Notes: generated by a model from the sequence alone, not told the origin. A DNA stretch of 64,000 bases from Hymenobacter nivis (GCF_003149515.1 NZ_CP029145.1:3782001-3846000); one strand, 5' to 3'. Positions 1-8,686 are shown, counted from the stretch's first letter. Numbers and translations are program-made.

Positions 1-64
1 GGGGCCCGACTTAGCCTGGGCCCCCGCCGCTACCGCGCCTGCATTGGCGGAAGCAACGGCCTAA
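1..64 (+). CDS. 3' end of an unidentified gene (partial)
   Basis: The frame beginning at base 2 stays open and ends with TAA at 62-64. It encodes about 20 residues ending APALAEATA, an Ala/Pro-rich tail typical of protein C-termini in this genome. No domain is visible, so no product can be named. Its place just before rfbC on the same strand suggests membership of the same polysaccharide cluster, which is inference. It could be chance, because the piece is too short to test for coding bias. Confidence 0.35.
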   Translation, partial: GPDLAWAPAATAPALAEATA

Positions 65-188
65 GTATTGAGCTTTTAGCTGATAGCTTTCTTGTTGATG
101 ATTAGTTGGTTGCATCCGAATTAATGCGTGATTAATTCAGGCCAGGTATTTAGTATCCTTCCCTGCCAATCCTTCTCCCTCCTTATTG

Positions 189-737
189 ATGATTTTTACC
201 GAAACCAAACTGTCGGGAGCGTTCATTATCGATGTGCAGCGCCTGAGCGACGAGCGCGGGTTTTTTGGCCGTTCGTGGTGCGAAGACGAGTTTGCCGCCC
301 ACGGCATTGCCATGCCGCCGGTGCAGGCCAACCTGTCGGCGAATCCCCGCCGCGGCACCCTGCGCGGCATGCATTACCAACTGCCGCCCCACGAAGAAAC
401 CAAGCTGGTGCGCTGCACGCGCGGGGCTATTGTCGACGTGATTGTGGACCTGCGCGAGGAATCGCCCACGTACAAGCAATGGATTGCGGTGGAGCTGACG
501 GCGGATAGCTACCGGATGCTGTTCGTGCCCGGGCGGTTTGCCCACGGCTTCCTCACCCTTGAAGACAACACCGACGTGGCCTACCAGGTATCGGCCAAGT
601 ACACGCCCGGCGCCGAGCGGGGCCTGCGCTGGAACGACCCCGCCATCGGCATCGAGTGGCCGTTCGCGCCCGTGCTGGTGTCGGCCAAAGACGCGGGGCA
701 CCCCGATTTCCAGCCGCTGTCCATCGCGGCTGGCTAA
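189..737 (+). CDS. rfbC: dTDP-4-dehydrorhamnose 3,5-epimerase
   Basis: Cupin-fold epimerase that converts dTDP-4-dehydro-6-deoxy-glucose to dTDP-4-dehydro-rhamnose, the third step of dTDP-L-rhamnose synthesis in the cytoplasm. The 182-residue product has the usual family length. It carries the conserved block GTLRGMHYQ with the active-site His at residue 62, then FVPGRFAHGF and YTPGAERGLRWNDP, which are hallmark RmlC segments. I start at ATG 189 rather than the overlapping in-frame TTG at 186. A short hairpin GAATTAA/TTAATTC (119-138) lies in the leader. The following genes suggest a surface-polysaccharide locus. No rfbA, rfbB or rfbD lies in the window, so rhamnose as final product is inferred; RmlC relatives acting on other sugars are an alternative. 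Confidence 0.93.
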   Translation: MIFTETKLSGAFIIDVQRLSDERGFFGRSWCEDEFAAHGIAMPPVQANLSANPRRGTLRGMHYQLPPHEETKLVRCTRGAIVDVIVDLREESPTYKQWIAVELTADSYRMLFVPGRFAHGFLTLEDNTDVAYQVSAKYTPGAERGLRWNDPAIGIEWPFAPVLVSAKDAGHPDFQPLSIAAG

Positions 738-778
738 ACAATACTTTTTCTCTATAACAGACTTTTGCTCAGCTATTC

Positions 779-2101
779 ATGATTATTGTTGACAATGCTT
801 TAGCGGCGCGCGCCCGCGCCGGCCGGCCCATTCGGGTGGCCATGATCGGGGCTGGGTTCATGGCCAAGGGCGTGGCCCGCCAAATTTGCCGCTACGTGCC
901 CGGCATGGAGCTGGTTGCCATTGCCAACCGCACGCTGGCCCACGCCCGGCAGGCCTACGCCGAAACCGACGTGCTCGGCGTGGCCGAAGTGGGCACTGTG
1001 GGGGCCCTGGAAGTCTGCATCGAACGGGGCCAGCCCGCTATTACCGACGATGCCCTGCTTGTCTGCCAAGCTGCGGGCATTGATGCCATCATCGAAGTGA
1101 CTGGGGCCGTGGAGTACGGAGCCCACGCCGTGATGGAGGCCATCCGCCACGGCAAGCACGTGGTGCTGCTCAATGCCGAGCTCGATGGCACGGTGGGGCC
1201 CATCCTGAAGGTGTACGCCGACCGCGCCGGCATTATTTACACCGTGGCCGACGGCGACCAGCCCGGCGTGACGCTCAACCTGGCGCGCTTCGTGCAAGGC
1301 ATCGGCGTGACGCCCGTGCTGTGCGGCAACATCAAGGGCCTGCACGACCCGTACCGCAACCCTACCACCCAGGCGGGCTTTGCCAAGCAGTGGGGCCAAA
1401 ACCCGAGCATGGTCACGAGCTTCGCCGACGGCAGCAAAATCAGCTTCGAGCAGGCCGTGATTGCCAATGCTTTGGGGATGCGCGTGGCCCGGCGCGGCAT
1501 GCTGGGGCCCACTGTGGCCCCCGGCACCCCCGTAACCGAAGCCGCCAACTGGTACCCGGCCGAGGAGCTGCTGAGCGGCGGCCCCGGCCTCGTCGACTAC
1601 GTGGTGGGGGCCAGCCCGGGGCCCGGCGTGTTCGTGCTGGGTACCATCGACGACCCGGTGCAGCGGCACTATCTCAACCTATATAAACTCGGGGCGGGGC
1701 CCCTGTACTGCTTCCACACGCCCTACCACTTGTGCCACTTCGAAACGCCTACCTCAGTGGCGCGGGCGGTGCTGTTCCACGATGCGGCGCTGGCCCCCCG
1801 GGGCCCCATGTACGTGGAGGTGGTGACGGCCGCCAAAGTGCCGCTGGCTGCCGGCCAGGTGCTCGACGGCATCGGCCACTACCACACCTACGGCCTGGCC
1901 GAAAACGCCGACGTAGCCCAGCGCGAAAACCTGCTGCCCCTGGGGGTAGCCGAGGGCTGCACCCTGCGCCGCGACGTGCCCAAAGACTATGTGCTGACCT
2001 ACGACGACGTAGTGCTGCCCGAGGGCCGGCTCATCGACCAGCTGCGGCGCGAACAAGCGGCGCACTTCCAAACAGCGGCGCAGGCCGTGGTGGCCCAGTG
2101 A
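779..2101 (+). CDS. NAD(P)-binding homoserine-dehydrogenase-like protein with SAF domain
   Basis: Cytoplasmic oxidoreductase of 440 residues. The N-terminus has a Rossmann fold with VAMIGAGFMAKG (residues 20-31), followed by a homoserine-dehydrogenase-like catalytic region (for example HVVLLNAELDGTVGP and TVADGDQPGV). The last 100 residues resemble a SAF domain, as in sialic-acid synthase and antifreeze-like proteins. Proteins of this architecture recur in polysaccharide and nucleotide-sugar loci, but I know no firmly assigned reaction. It starts 41 bp after rfbC, and its TGA overlaps the GTG start of the next gene (GTGA, 2098-2101), so the three are probably co-transcribed and the last two translationally coupled. 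Family assignment is good; substrate unknown. Confidence 0.8.
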   Translation: MIIVDNALAARARAGRPIRVAMIGAGFMAKGVARQICRYVPGMELVAIANRTLAHARQAYAETDVLGVAEVGTVGALEVCIERGQPAITDDALLVCQAAGIDAIIEVTGAVEYGAHAVMEAIRHGKHVVLLNAELDGTVGPILKVYADRAGIIYTVADGDQPGVTLNLARFVQGIGVTPVLCGNIKGLHDPYRNPTTQAGFAKQWGQNPSMVTSFADGSKISFEQAVIANALGMRVARRGMLGPTVAPGTPVTEAANWYPAEELLSGGPGLVDYVVGASPGPGVFVLGTIDDPVQRHYLNLYKLGAGPLYCFHTPYHLCHFETPTSVARAVLFHDAALAPRGPMYVEVVTAAKVPLAAGQVLDGIGHYHTYGLAENADVAQRENLLPLGVAEGCTLRRDVPKDYVLTYDDVVLPEGRLIDQLRREQAAHFQTAAQAVVAQ

Positions 2102-3111
2102 ACGAACCTGACCTACCCGCTGGGGCCCGCGTTTTCGTTGTGTCAGCCTACGACGACGCCGAGCCCATCGGTGCGTTTCGCCAGGCGGCGGCGGCCGACA
2201 AGTACAGCCGCCACCGCTTGGCAGACACGGCGGCGGATGCCGACTTGATTCTGTTCGTTGAAAACTCGCATTATCACCACGACCCGTTCTTCAAGCAGCT
2301 GCGCAACCACCCACTCGTGCGGCAGTACCCGGACAAGTCGTTCATGTACAACCCACACGATACGCCCTGGCTGGTGCTGCCCGGCCTTTACGCGTGCATG
2401 CGGGCCCCATTGCTCGACGCGGCCCGCGTCGCGGCCAATCCGTATCTTGAGAAAGTCAACGAACATATATACTGCGACTTCGGCATCGAGCCACAGTGGT
2501 TGTATTCATTCTATGGCAACGTGCAGCTGCCCGTGCGGCGCGAGCTTCCAAGCTTGCAGCATCCCCGGGGAGTGGTAAAATCGTGGGCCACGGGACTGTA
2601 CCGGAACGACAAACCCCTGGCTCCCCAGCTGGAGTATGCCGACTTGCTGGCCAACAGTAAATTTATCCTTTGCCCGCGCGGTATCGGCCCGTCGTCCATT
2701 CGCCTGTTTGAAGCCATGCAAGCGGGGCGGGTGCCCGTCATTATTTCCGACGATTGGGCGCGGCCCCGGGGCCCTGTTTGGGACGAGCTGGCCGTATTCG
2801 TGCCGGAAGGGCAAGTCGCCCAGATCCCGCGCATACTGGAGGAAGCCGAAGCCCGATGGCCCGAAATGGCCCGCCGGGCCCGGGCTGCCTGGGAAGAGTT
2901 TTTTGCGCCCGAAACCATCTTTCACTACTGCATAGAGCAACTAGTGCTGCTAAAAAGCCCCGGGGGACGCATGAGGTTTCCTTTGCCGCTCTACCACAAA
3001 ACGCAGTTTGCCAAGTGGTACTTTCGGGTTAAGGTGATCATGCCTGCCAAAAGCCTGGCGGCGAAAATAAGGCCCGCGGGGCCCCTGCCGGGTTTTATAC
3101 CTCCACCTTGA
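2098..3111 (+). CDS. exostosin-family (GT47-like) glycosyltransferase
   Basis: Predicted cytoplasmic glycosyltransferase, 337 residues. The core YADLLANSKFILCPRGIG (about residues 180-197) followed by RLFEAMQAGRVPVIISDDW is the typical exostosin/GT47 signature that binds the nucleotide sugar. The GTG start at 2098 was chosen because it overlaps the previous stop codon; the open frame extends further upstream but only as a shadow of the preceding gene. The basic C-terminus (FAKWYFRVKVIMPAKSLAAK) may associate with membrane. The 3' end overlaps the oppositely oriented glycosidase gene by 17 bp (3095-3111). Donor and acceptor sugars cannot be read from sequence. Confidence 0.85.
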   Translation: MNEPDLPAGARVFVVSAYDDAEPIGAFRQAAAADKYSRHRLADTAADADLILFVENSHYHHDPFFKQLRNHPLVRQYPDKSFMYNPHDTPWLVLPGLYACMRAPLLDAARVAANPYLEKVNEHIYCDFGIEPQWLYSFYGNVQLPVRRELPSLQHPRGVVKSWATGLYRNDKPLAPQLEYADLLANSKFILCPRGIGPSSIRLFEAMQAGRVPVIISDDWARPRGPVWDELAVFVPEGQVAQIPRILEEAEARWPEMARRARAAWEEFFAPETIFHYCIEQLVLLKSPGGRMRFPLPLYHKTQFAKWYFRVKVIMPAKSLAAKIRPAGPLPGFIPPP

Positions 3112-4429
3112 GCGTGGCGGGCCGGTCGGTTACTTCGAACAGTTCGCCGTGGGGTACGATGGTGATTTGGCCGTATTCCTGGAGGAGCATTTTGTAGGCG
3201 TCGGCCACGGGGCGGGGCTTGCGGTCGAGGTCGTAGAGGCCGCAGGCGTTCACGGTGCCGGTTTTGGTGGCCAGGCCTTTGTCCCAGTCAATCTGGTCGA
3301 TGAGCGAGTACCAGGTAAAGCCCAGCACGGGCACTCCTTCCTTGCGCATCTGCAAGATGTTGACCCACTGCTTCCAGAGCCACGTAGGGCCCTCCTTGGC
3401 TTCGAACACGTTAGTTTCGGTGTGCATCACCGGCTTTTTGTAGCGCTGGTAATATTCGCGGGTGATGCTGTACCAGCCCAGCACATCCATGCTGGTGACA
3501 ATCTCGCCGTTGGGCAGCATGATTCTTTCGTTACGGCCGTAGTAGTCATTGCCCATCACCTGGTACCCGGGGGGCTCGCCGGCCATGAACCAGTCGTACT
3601 CGCGGCGGGTCAGACCGTTGTCGTACAGATAGTTGAGTGCTTCGCCTTCCGGGTGGTGGGCATACAGCAAATCCAGCGAGGTAAAGCGCAACAGGTTCTC
3701 CAACTGCACGGCCGGGGTATGTTCGGCGCGCAGCTCGTGGGTAAACTCCGCCGACTCGCTTTGCACAATTACGCAGTCGGGGCGCTGCTTGGCAATTTGC
3801 TGGGTGCCCATGATGCTGGCCGCCACGCAGTGCTTCAGGGCCGTCACGAAGGCCTTATCCGACTTTAGCTGCTCGTTCCAAACACCGTCCTTGGCGCTCA
3901 TTTTGGCCGTCACGTAAATCTCGTTCACGGGCGTGTAGTAGCGCACCCACGGGTAGCGCCTAGCTACCTGCTCGCAGTAATCGGCGAAGTGTACCACCAG
4001 CTCGGGGTTCTGAAAATTGCCCAGCCAATCGGGTACCCCAAAGTGCATCAGGTCCAGGATGGGCGTGATGCCGAGGCGCTGCATTTCGGCCATCGCCAAG
4101 TCGGCAAACTCCCAATCGTACTTGCCGGGGCCCCGTTGAATTTTATAATAGGGCAATCCGTACCGTAATACCTTCAGGCCCATCTCTTTCACTAGGCCCA
4201 GGTCTTCCTTGTAGCGGTTATAGTGGTCGCACTCGGCCAGCATATCGCGGCGGGTAGTGCCGTGGTCGATAGTCGGGTAGCTGCACTCGATGCCGGTGGC
4301 AAACATGAAGTTGTTAGGCAAGCCCGTGGGCAAGCCGTTGCCGTTGTTGCCTTGGGCCCCGCCGAACTGGTCGCCCTCGTAGTTGCCGTCCCCAAAACGG
4401 TCTTTTATATCGGTGAGAAAGGATTTCAT
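3095..4429 (-). CDS. GH1-like (beta)-glycosidase
   Basis: Glycoside hydrolase of clan GH-A, closest to family 1, 444 residues, no signal peptide. The general acid/base motif reads TPVNEI (Glu170; the usual GH1 motif is T-x-NEP) and the nucleophile region reads HTETN (Glu338; usually TENG). Other GH1-like features are IDHGTTRRDMLAECDHYNRY and the closing YDLDRKPRPVADAYKMLL. It is the last gene of a likely three-gene unit behind a GMC oxidoreductase and its small partner, pointing to processing of an oxidised glycoside (inference). The altered residues after both glutamates suggest a subfamily with its own specificity. The 3' end overlaps the convergent glycosyltransferase. Confidence 0.82.
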   Translation of the reverse strand: MKSFLTDIKDRFGDGNYEGDQFGGAQGNNGNGLPTGLPNNFMFATGIECSYPTIDHGTTRRDMLAECDHYNRYKEDLGLVKEMGLKVLRYGLPYYKIQRGPGKYDWEFADLAMAEMQRLGITPILDLMHFGVPDWLGNFQNPELVVHFADYCEQVARRYPWVRYYTPVNEIYVTAKMSAKDGVWNEQLKSDKAFVTALKHCVAASIMGTQQIAKQRPDCVIVQSESAEFTHELRAEHTPAVQLENLLRFTSLDLLYAHHPEGEALNYLYDNGLTRREYDWFMAGEPPGYQVMGNDYYGRNERIMLPNGEIVTSMDVLGWYSITREYYQRYKKPVMHTETNVFEAKEGPTWLWKQWVNILQMRKEGVPVLGFTWYSLIDQIDWDKGLATKTGTVNACGLYDLDRKPRPVADAYKMLLQEYGQITIVPHGELFEVTDRPATLKVEV

Positions 4430-4436
4430 GCTGAAT

Positions 4437-4508
4437 CAATTGATAATGAGTAATGAGCAACTAATCCTCCGATGCTACTGACAATTGCTCATTACTCATT
4501 GTCAATTG
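4437..4508. repeat. intercistronic inverted repeat, class A
   Basis: Left arm 4437-4460 and right arm 4485-4508 are 24 bases each and complementary except for one mismatch. They consist of short words such as AATGAG, TTGATAA and CAATT. The repeat fills the 88-bp spacer between the GMC oxidoreductase and the glycosidase, so it would form an mRNA hairpin inside the transcript. There is no T-run of terminator type. Confidence 0.8.
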
Positions 4509-4517
4509 GTCATTGAT

Positions 4518-6209
4518 TTATGCGTCCCGGTGCTGCTCGCGCTCCAGGAATTTATCGGCGGTGCGCAGGCTCAGGGCCATGATGGTGAGCGCCGGGTTTA
4601 CGCTCAGGGCGCTGGGGAACGTGGAGTTATCGGAGATGTAGAGGTTGGGCACCTCGAAGGCGCGGCCGTCGCGGTCCACCACGGCGTCGTCGCCGCTCAG
4701 GCCCATGCGGGCCGTGCCGATGACGTGGGCGTAGCGGTTGAAGGCCCAGATATCGGTGGCCCCGGCGGCTTCCCAGATGTTGCGCATCACCTTTTCGGCG
4801 TGGGCGTTCATGCGGTGCTCGTTTTCCTGGGCTGTGAAGTGCAGGCGCGGCTTGGGCAGCTGGCGGGCATCCAGCTCATCGCTCAGCTCCAGGTAGTTGC
4901 TGGTGTGGGGCAGGCAGTCGCCGAGGATGTTGATGCCGGCGATGTGGTTGAAGTTGCGCATGTAGTCGCGCAGGGGCTGGCCCCACAGCTTGCGGCCCCG
5001 GGCCACCTGGCCCGAAAACGTCACGGGCATCACGCCGATGCTTTGCAGCAGGTAGCCGCCAGCAAAGTCAGCATCCTTGGGCCGGTGGGTGTCCTGCGAA
5101 ATGAGGCCCCCGGGAATGCCCTTGTTGGGGCGCACTTCGTCGGCAAACGTGCCCCAGACCTGCACACCGGGGTGGGCCATCAGGTTGCGGCCCACCTGGC
5201 CGCTGCTGAGGGCCAACTCGTTCATTAGCAGCAGGCGCGGGGTTTCTACCGAGCCGCCGCAGAGGAACAGGTTGCGGCAGGGCTGGCGGTGCTGCTGGCC
5301 GTTTTGGGTGTACACCACGGCCGTGATAAGGCCCTGGGCGTTGCGCTCAATCTCGGTCACGAAGCTGTTGGGGCGGATGTCGGCCCCGTACTTCACCGCC
5401 AGCGGAATGAACGTCACATCCATGCTGGCCTTGGCGCCGTTCGAGCAGCCGGCCTGGCAGAAGCCGCGGTTGGTGCAGGCCTCGCGCCAGCCCACGCCCT
5501 CCTGGTAGTAGCGGGCCGACAGCGCCGCGTTGGGCGCCGGCGAGGTACGGATGCCAATTTTCTCGGCTCCGCGCACCATCAGTTGGGCGGCGCTATTGAG
5601 CGGCAGCGGGGCCAGGGCGTAGCCCTTGGGCCGGCTGGGGCCCCAGGGGTAGGGTGAGGGCCCCGAAACGCCCAGAAACTGCTCCACCTCCTCGTAGTAC
5701 GGGGCGAGGTCGTCGTAGGTCAGGGGCCAGTCCTCGCCCTTGTCAAAGTCGCGCTTGATGTGCAAGTCGTCGGGCAGGGGCCGGGGCGTGTAAGCCGTAT
5801 AGTGCAGCGTGGAGCCACCCACGCCGGTGCCCGAGTTGTTCTTGCCCATGGCCAGCGGGTCGCCGCCGGCCGAGAGGCGCTCGTCGTTCCAAAACAGGAA
5901 GTCCTGGGCCCGCTCGTCGGTGGCAAAGTCCTTCGCGGGGTTGTGCCAGGGGCCGGCTTCCAGGGCCACCACCTTCAGGCCGGCCTGGGCGAGGCGGGCC
6001 AGCAGCGGGGCCCCGCCAGCCCCGAGGCCGATGACCACGCAATCCACTTCTTCGAGCGGCGCGGTGGTGGGCTGGGCTTGTTCCTGCGGGATGGCCAGGG
6101 CCGGCGCGGTGGTGGGCGCGTCGGCCATCAGTTCGCGCAGCAGCGGGTCCTGAATTGCCGGCTGCACCGGGCTCAGCACACCTTCTTCTAATACTTCTTC
6201 GTCGGGCAT
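4518..6209 (-). CDS. GMC-family FAD oxidoreductase (gluconate/glycoside dehydrogenase large-subunit type)
   Basis: FAD-dependent sugar or alcohol dehydrogenase, 563 residues. The dinucleotide-binding motif is VVIGLGAGGAPLLARLAQAG (about 59-78). The second GMC block contains NNSGTGVGGSTLHYTAYTPR. The C-terminal block HVIGTARMG with LYISDNSTFPSALSVNPALT holds the conserved His/Asn active-site pair of the family. There is no obvious secretion signal; the first 50 residues are acidic and low in complexity. The gene upstream encodes a gluconate-2-dehydrogenase-subunit-3-like protein, the known partner of such large subunits. Electrons are expected to go to a cytochrome or quinone. Substrate unknown; sugar or glycoside fits the adjacent glycosidase. 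Confidence 0.88.
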   Translation of the reverse strand: MPDEEVLEEGVLSPVQPAIQDPLLRELMADAPTTAPALAIPQEQAQPTTAPLEEVDCVVIGLGAGGAPLLARLAQAGLKVVALEAGPWHNPAKDFATDERAQDFLFWNDERLSAGGDPLAMGKNNSGTGVGGSTLHYTAYTPRPLPDDLHIKRDFDKGEDWPLTYDDLAPYYEEVEQFLGVSGPSPYPWGPSRPKGYALAPLPLNSAAQLMVRGAEKIGIRTSPAPNAALSARYYQEGVGWREACTNRGFCQAGCSNGAKASMDVTFIPLAVKYGADIRPNSFVTEIERNAQGLITAVVYTQNGQQHRQPCRNLFLCGGSVETPRLLLMNELALSSGQVGRNLMAHPGVQVWGTFADEVRPNKGIPGGLISQDTHRPKDADFAGGYLLQSIGVMPVTFSGQVARGRKLWGQPLRDYMRNFNHIAGINILGDCLPHTSNYLELSDELDARQLPKPRLHFTAQENEHRMNAHAEKVMRNIWEAAGATDIWAFNRYAHVIGTARMGLSGDDAVVDRDGRAFEVPNLYISDNSTFPSALSVNPALTIMALSLRTADKFLEREQHRDA

Positions 6210-6305
6210 TGGGGGAATGAGTAAATGAATGAATGGGTGAATGGACGGGGGCAGGCGCTAAGAGCTGGGGCGGTGTTTCGCTCCATCATTCCTTCAGTCC
6301 TGCGC
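6210..6305. repeat. intercistronic inverted repeat, class B
   Basis: The whole 96-bp spacer is low in complexity. Its left half is built of GAATGAGTAAATGAATG-like words and its right half (about 6285-6320) of the complementary CTCATTCACTCATTGG, giving an imperfect long hairpin. It resembles the class A spacer in design but not in sequence. Confidence 0.65.
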
Positions 6306-6911
6306 TCATTCACTCATTGGTATTTCCCGGTCGTCCTTTTCGTTGAGGCCGATTTTCGTCCAGGCGGGCAGGTCGGCCATGCCCACGTAGCCGATTTCCT
6401 CCTGGGCCAGCGGGTGGGCGTAGTAGGTTTCGGTGAGCTCAGCCAGCATTTCTTCGAAAAAGCGGGCGGCGTCCAGCGTTTGCCAGGTGGTACCGGGCGG
6501 GGTGCCGCCGGCTACGGCTTGCATCACGTGGTGGCGCTGCTGGGTATCGAGAGTGGGGAAGTCGTTCAGGAACAAGGCCTGCGCCGTTTCCTGGATGCCA
6601 CCCAGGCCCAGGCGGTAGGCTTCGCGGTCGGGCGGCAGGACGTCGTAGCGCCAGCCGTCGGCGCGGCCCTCGGCCAGGCGCTGATCCACGGACGGGGCCA
6701 GCGGAATGGGGTGCTCGGGACGGTCGGGCTGCGGAAACAAGCAGGCGGCCACAGCTTCGAGCAAAGCAAATGTTTCGGGGGCCAGCAGCTGCGGGGCGTA
6801 GTCGGCGGGCGCGTCGAGGCGCTGCTGCAAGGCGGCGCGGGTAGCGTCGGATACGTGGGCGGTGGGCAGCAGGGCGCGCACCGTGCCGGCCGGGTAGTGA
6901 GGAGCAGACAT
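6306..6911 (-). CDS. gluconate 2-dehydrogenase subunit 3-like protein
   Basis: Small partner of GMC oxidoreductases, 201 residues. The family pattern is visible in LLEAVAACLFPQ near residue 50, LGLGGIQETAQ, and the closing EEMLAELTETYYAHPLAQEEIGY segment. I start at ATG 6911 rather than the in-frame TTG three bases earlier. No twin-arginine or Sec signal is visible, unlike several characterised subunits that use Tat export. It is the first gene of the unit leading to the GMC enzyme and glycosidase. Its role is to support or anchor the dehydrogenase complex, as known for the family. Confidence 0.83.
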   Translation of the reverse strand: MSAPHYPAGTVRALLPTAHVSDATRAALQQRLDAPADYAPQLLAPETFALLEAVAACLFPQPDRPEHPIPLAPSVDQRLAEGRADGWRYDVLPPDREAYRLGLGGIQETAQALFLNDFPTLDTQQRHHVMQAVAGGTPPGTTWQTLDAARFFEEMLAELTETYYAHPLAQEEIGYVGMADLPAWTKIGLNEKDDREIPMSE

Positions 6912-7043
6912 CAAGGATAGGGGGAAGCGGGCGGTGAAACGGCAGGAGCCAGTGAACTCAACGGCAGACGCCCGTTGCTGGTTGCTGCAAGCCTGCGTTA
7001 CCGCTCAACCCGCCCGGGGCCCAATCGGTTGGCGCCGGGGCCC

Positions 7044-7073
7044 AAAAAAAGCAGCCGGCGGGGAGCCGGCTGC
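7044..7073 (-). terminator. rho-independent terminator of the small-subunit gene
   Basis: A perfect 9-bp stem GCAGCCGGC/GCCGGCTGC (7051-7059 and 7065-7073) with a 5-base loop is followed on the minus strand by seven T residues (A7044-7050 on the plus strand). It lies 29 bp past the stop codon of the small membrane protein. Confidence 0.85.
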
Positions 7074-7101
7074 TTTCGTCAACAAGGAAAAGCGAGGACG
7101 G

Positions 7102-7242
7102 CTACTTAAACAGGGCCAGCGCCTTGAGGAACGTTTGCGAGACGCCCCAGGCGAGGGGCAGGCCCACGAAGAGCCAGGCAATGACGGCGGAACTACCCGA
7201 CGAAGTATCGGCGGCGTTGGGGTTAGGGGCTTGCGGGTTCAT
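7102..7242 (-). CDS. MFS transporter small subunit-like membrane peptide
   Basis: A 46-residue product with a hydrophilic start (MNPQAPNPNAADTSSG) and one transmembrane helix (AVIAWLFVGLPLAWGVSQTF). It lies 34 bp downstream of the lactate/OFA-type transporter on the same strand and is followed by a strong terminator, so the two genes form one unit. Its position and the pattern of one helix ending in QTFLKALALF match the small proteins annotated beside OFA/L-lactate MFS transporters. It probably binds or stabilises the transporter in the inner membrane; this is inference from the pairing. Confidence 0.75.
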   Translation of the reverse strand: MNPQAPNPNAADTSSGSSAVIAWLFVGLPLAWGVSQTFLKALALFK

Positions 7243-7276
7243 GGCAAAGAGTGCTAAAAGGTGAAACGGCCGCAAC

Positions 7277-8686
7277 TTAGTGGCCGCCTGCTTCGACGGT
7301 GACGGGGCCCTTTTCGTAGTACTGCTCCTTCACGGCCGTCACGGCCAAGTCGGCCAACAGGCCCACTACCAGCAGGCCCGCCATGGTGTAAAATACGTTC
7401 TGGTAGGCTGCCGCGCCGGTCAGGCCCTGCGCCTTGGCGCGGTCGTGCAGCTGGTGCACGATGAGCGGCCCCAGCACGCCGGCCGTGCTCCAGGCCGTGA
7501 GCAGGCGGCCGTGAATGGCCCCCACCTGGTACTTGCCGAACAGGTCGGACAGGAACGCCGGGGCCGTGGCAAAGCCGCCGCCGTACATGCTGACAATTAC
7601 GCAGGCCGCAATTACATAGAACGTGAGCTGGAGGTTGTGCCCCAGCGTCGGTACCAGCATGTAGAGCAAAATGCCGAGGCCGAAATAAATGGCGTAGGTG
7701 GTTTTGCGGCCCAGCTTATCGGAGGCCGACGACCAGAAGAAGCGCCCCAGCAGATTGAACAGGCTGAGCAGCCCCACGAAGCCCGCAGCGGCGGCGGCCG
7801 TTACGCCCTGCCCAATGCCCATTGCTTTGTCCGAAAACGTGTCCTGGATGAGCGGCGAGGCAGTTTCGAGCAGGCCAATGCCAGCCGTTACGTTCGTGAG
7901 CAGCACCACCCACAGCAGCCAGAACTGCGGCGTTTTGATGGCATTGTCGGCCGATACGTTGCCCGTCGTCACGAGCGCGCTGTGCTCCATGTTGGGCACG
8001 TAGCCGGCCGGGGCCCAGTCATTGGCCGGCACCCGGATGGTCCACACCCCAAACTGCATAAAGATAAAGTAGATGATGCCCAAGGTGATAAAGGTGGGCG
8101 CTACGCCCTGCGGGGCCGTTGCTTTGAAGTGCGCCATCAATGCTACCGAGAGCGGGGAGGCAATCATGGCCCCGCCGCCAAAGCCCATGATGGCCATGCC
8201 GGTGGCCACGCCCTTGCGGTCGGGAAACCACTTGATGAGGGTGCTGACCGGCGAGATGTAGCCAATGCCCAGCCCAATGCCGCCCACGAAGCCGTAGCCG
8301 AAATAAACCAGCCAGATATTGTGCAGGCTGATGCCCAGCGACGCAATCAGGAAGCCGCCGCCGAAGCACAGCGCCGACGCCAGCATGGCCTTGCGGGGCC
8401 CCACGCGCTCCAGCCACTTACCAAACAAAGCGGCCGACAAGCCCAGCAGCACAATGGCGATGGAAAACGTGATGCCGATTTGAGTGGGCGTCCAGTCCAG
8501 GGCGTCGGGATTGACCGGGTCGCCGCTGATGAGCGAGCCCAACGGCTTGTTGAACACGCTGAAGGCATAGGCCTGCCCAATGGCCAGGTGAATGGCCAGG
8601 GCCGCCGGGGGCACTAGCCAACGGTTGTAGCCGGGGCCCGCAATGGTGCGGCTCCGGTCGAGGAGTGAGGTCGAAGTATCGGCCAT
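7277..8686 (-). CDS. MFS transporter, OFA / L-lactate type
   Basis: Inner-membrane carrier of 469 residues with about 12 hydrophobic segments. Typical oxalate:formate-antiporter-family features are PPAALAIHLAIGQAYAFSVF in the first helix, GFGYGFVGGIGLGIGYISPV-like text in helix 4, and the loop WFPDRKGVATGMAIMGFGGG between helices 4 and 5. Family members move small monocarboxylates such as lactate, oxalate or formate; lactate is the commoner role in this branch but cannot be proved here. The gene is the first of a pair with the small membrane peptide downstream. A weak -7-like box TACCTTTC lies on the minus strand at 8761-8768. Confidence 0.88.
   Translation of the reverse strand: MADTSTSLLDRSRTIAGPGYNRWLVPPAALAIHLAIGQAYAFSVFNKPLGSLISGDPVNPDALDWTPTQIGITFSIAIVLLGLSAALFGKWLERVGPRKAMLASALCFGGGFLIASLGISLHNIWLVYFGYGFVGGIGLGIGYISPVSTLIKWFPDRKGVATGMAIMGFGGGAMIASPLSVALMAHFKATAPQGVAPTFITLGIIYFIFMQFGVWTIRVPANDWAPAGYVPNMEHSALVTTGNVSADNAIKTPQFWLLWVVLLTNVTAGIGLLETASPLIQDTFSDKAMGIGQGVTAAAAAGFVGLLSLFNLLGRFFWSSASDKLGRKTTYAIYFGLGILLYMLVPTLGHNLQLTFYVIAACVIVSMYGGGFATAPAFLSDLFGKYQVGAIHGRLLTAWSTAGVLGPLIVHQLHDRAKAQGLTGAAAYQNVFYTMAGLLVVGLLADLAVTAVKEQYYEKGPVTVEAGGH

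Noticed and set aside
6934..7257. 107-codon open frame on the plus strand
   Set aside because: It crosses a terminator and the small-subunit gene on the other strand; no domain and no likely start.
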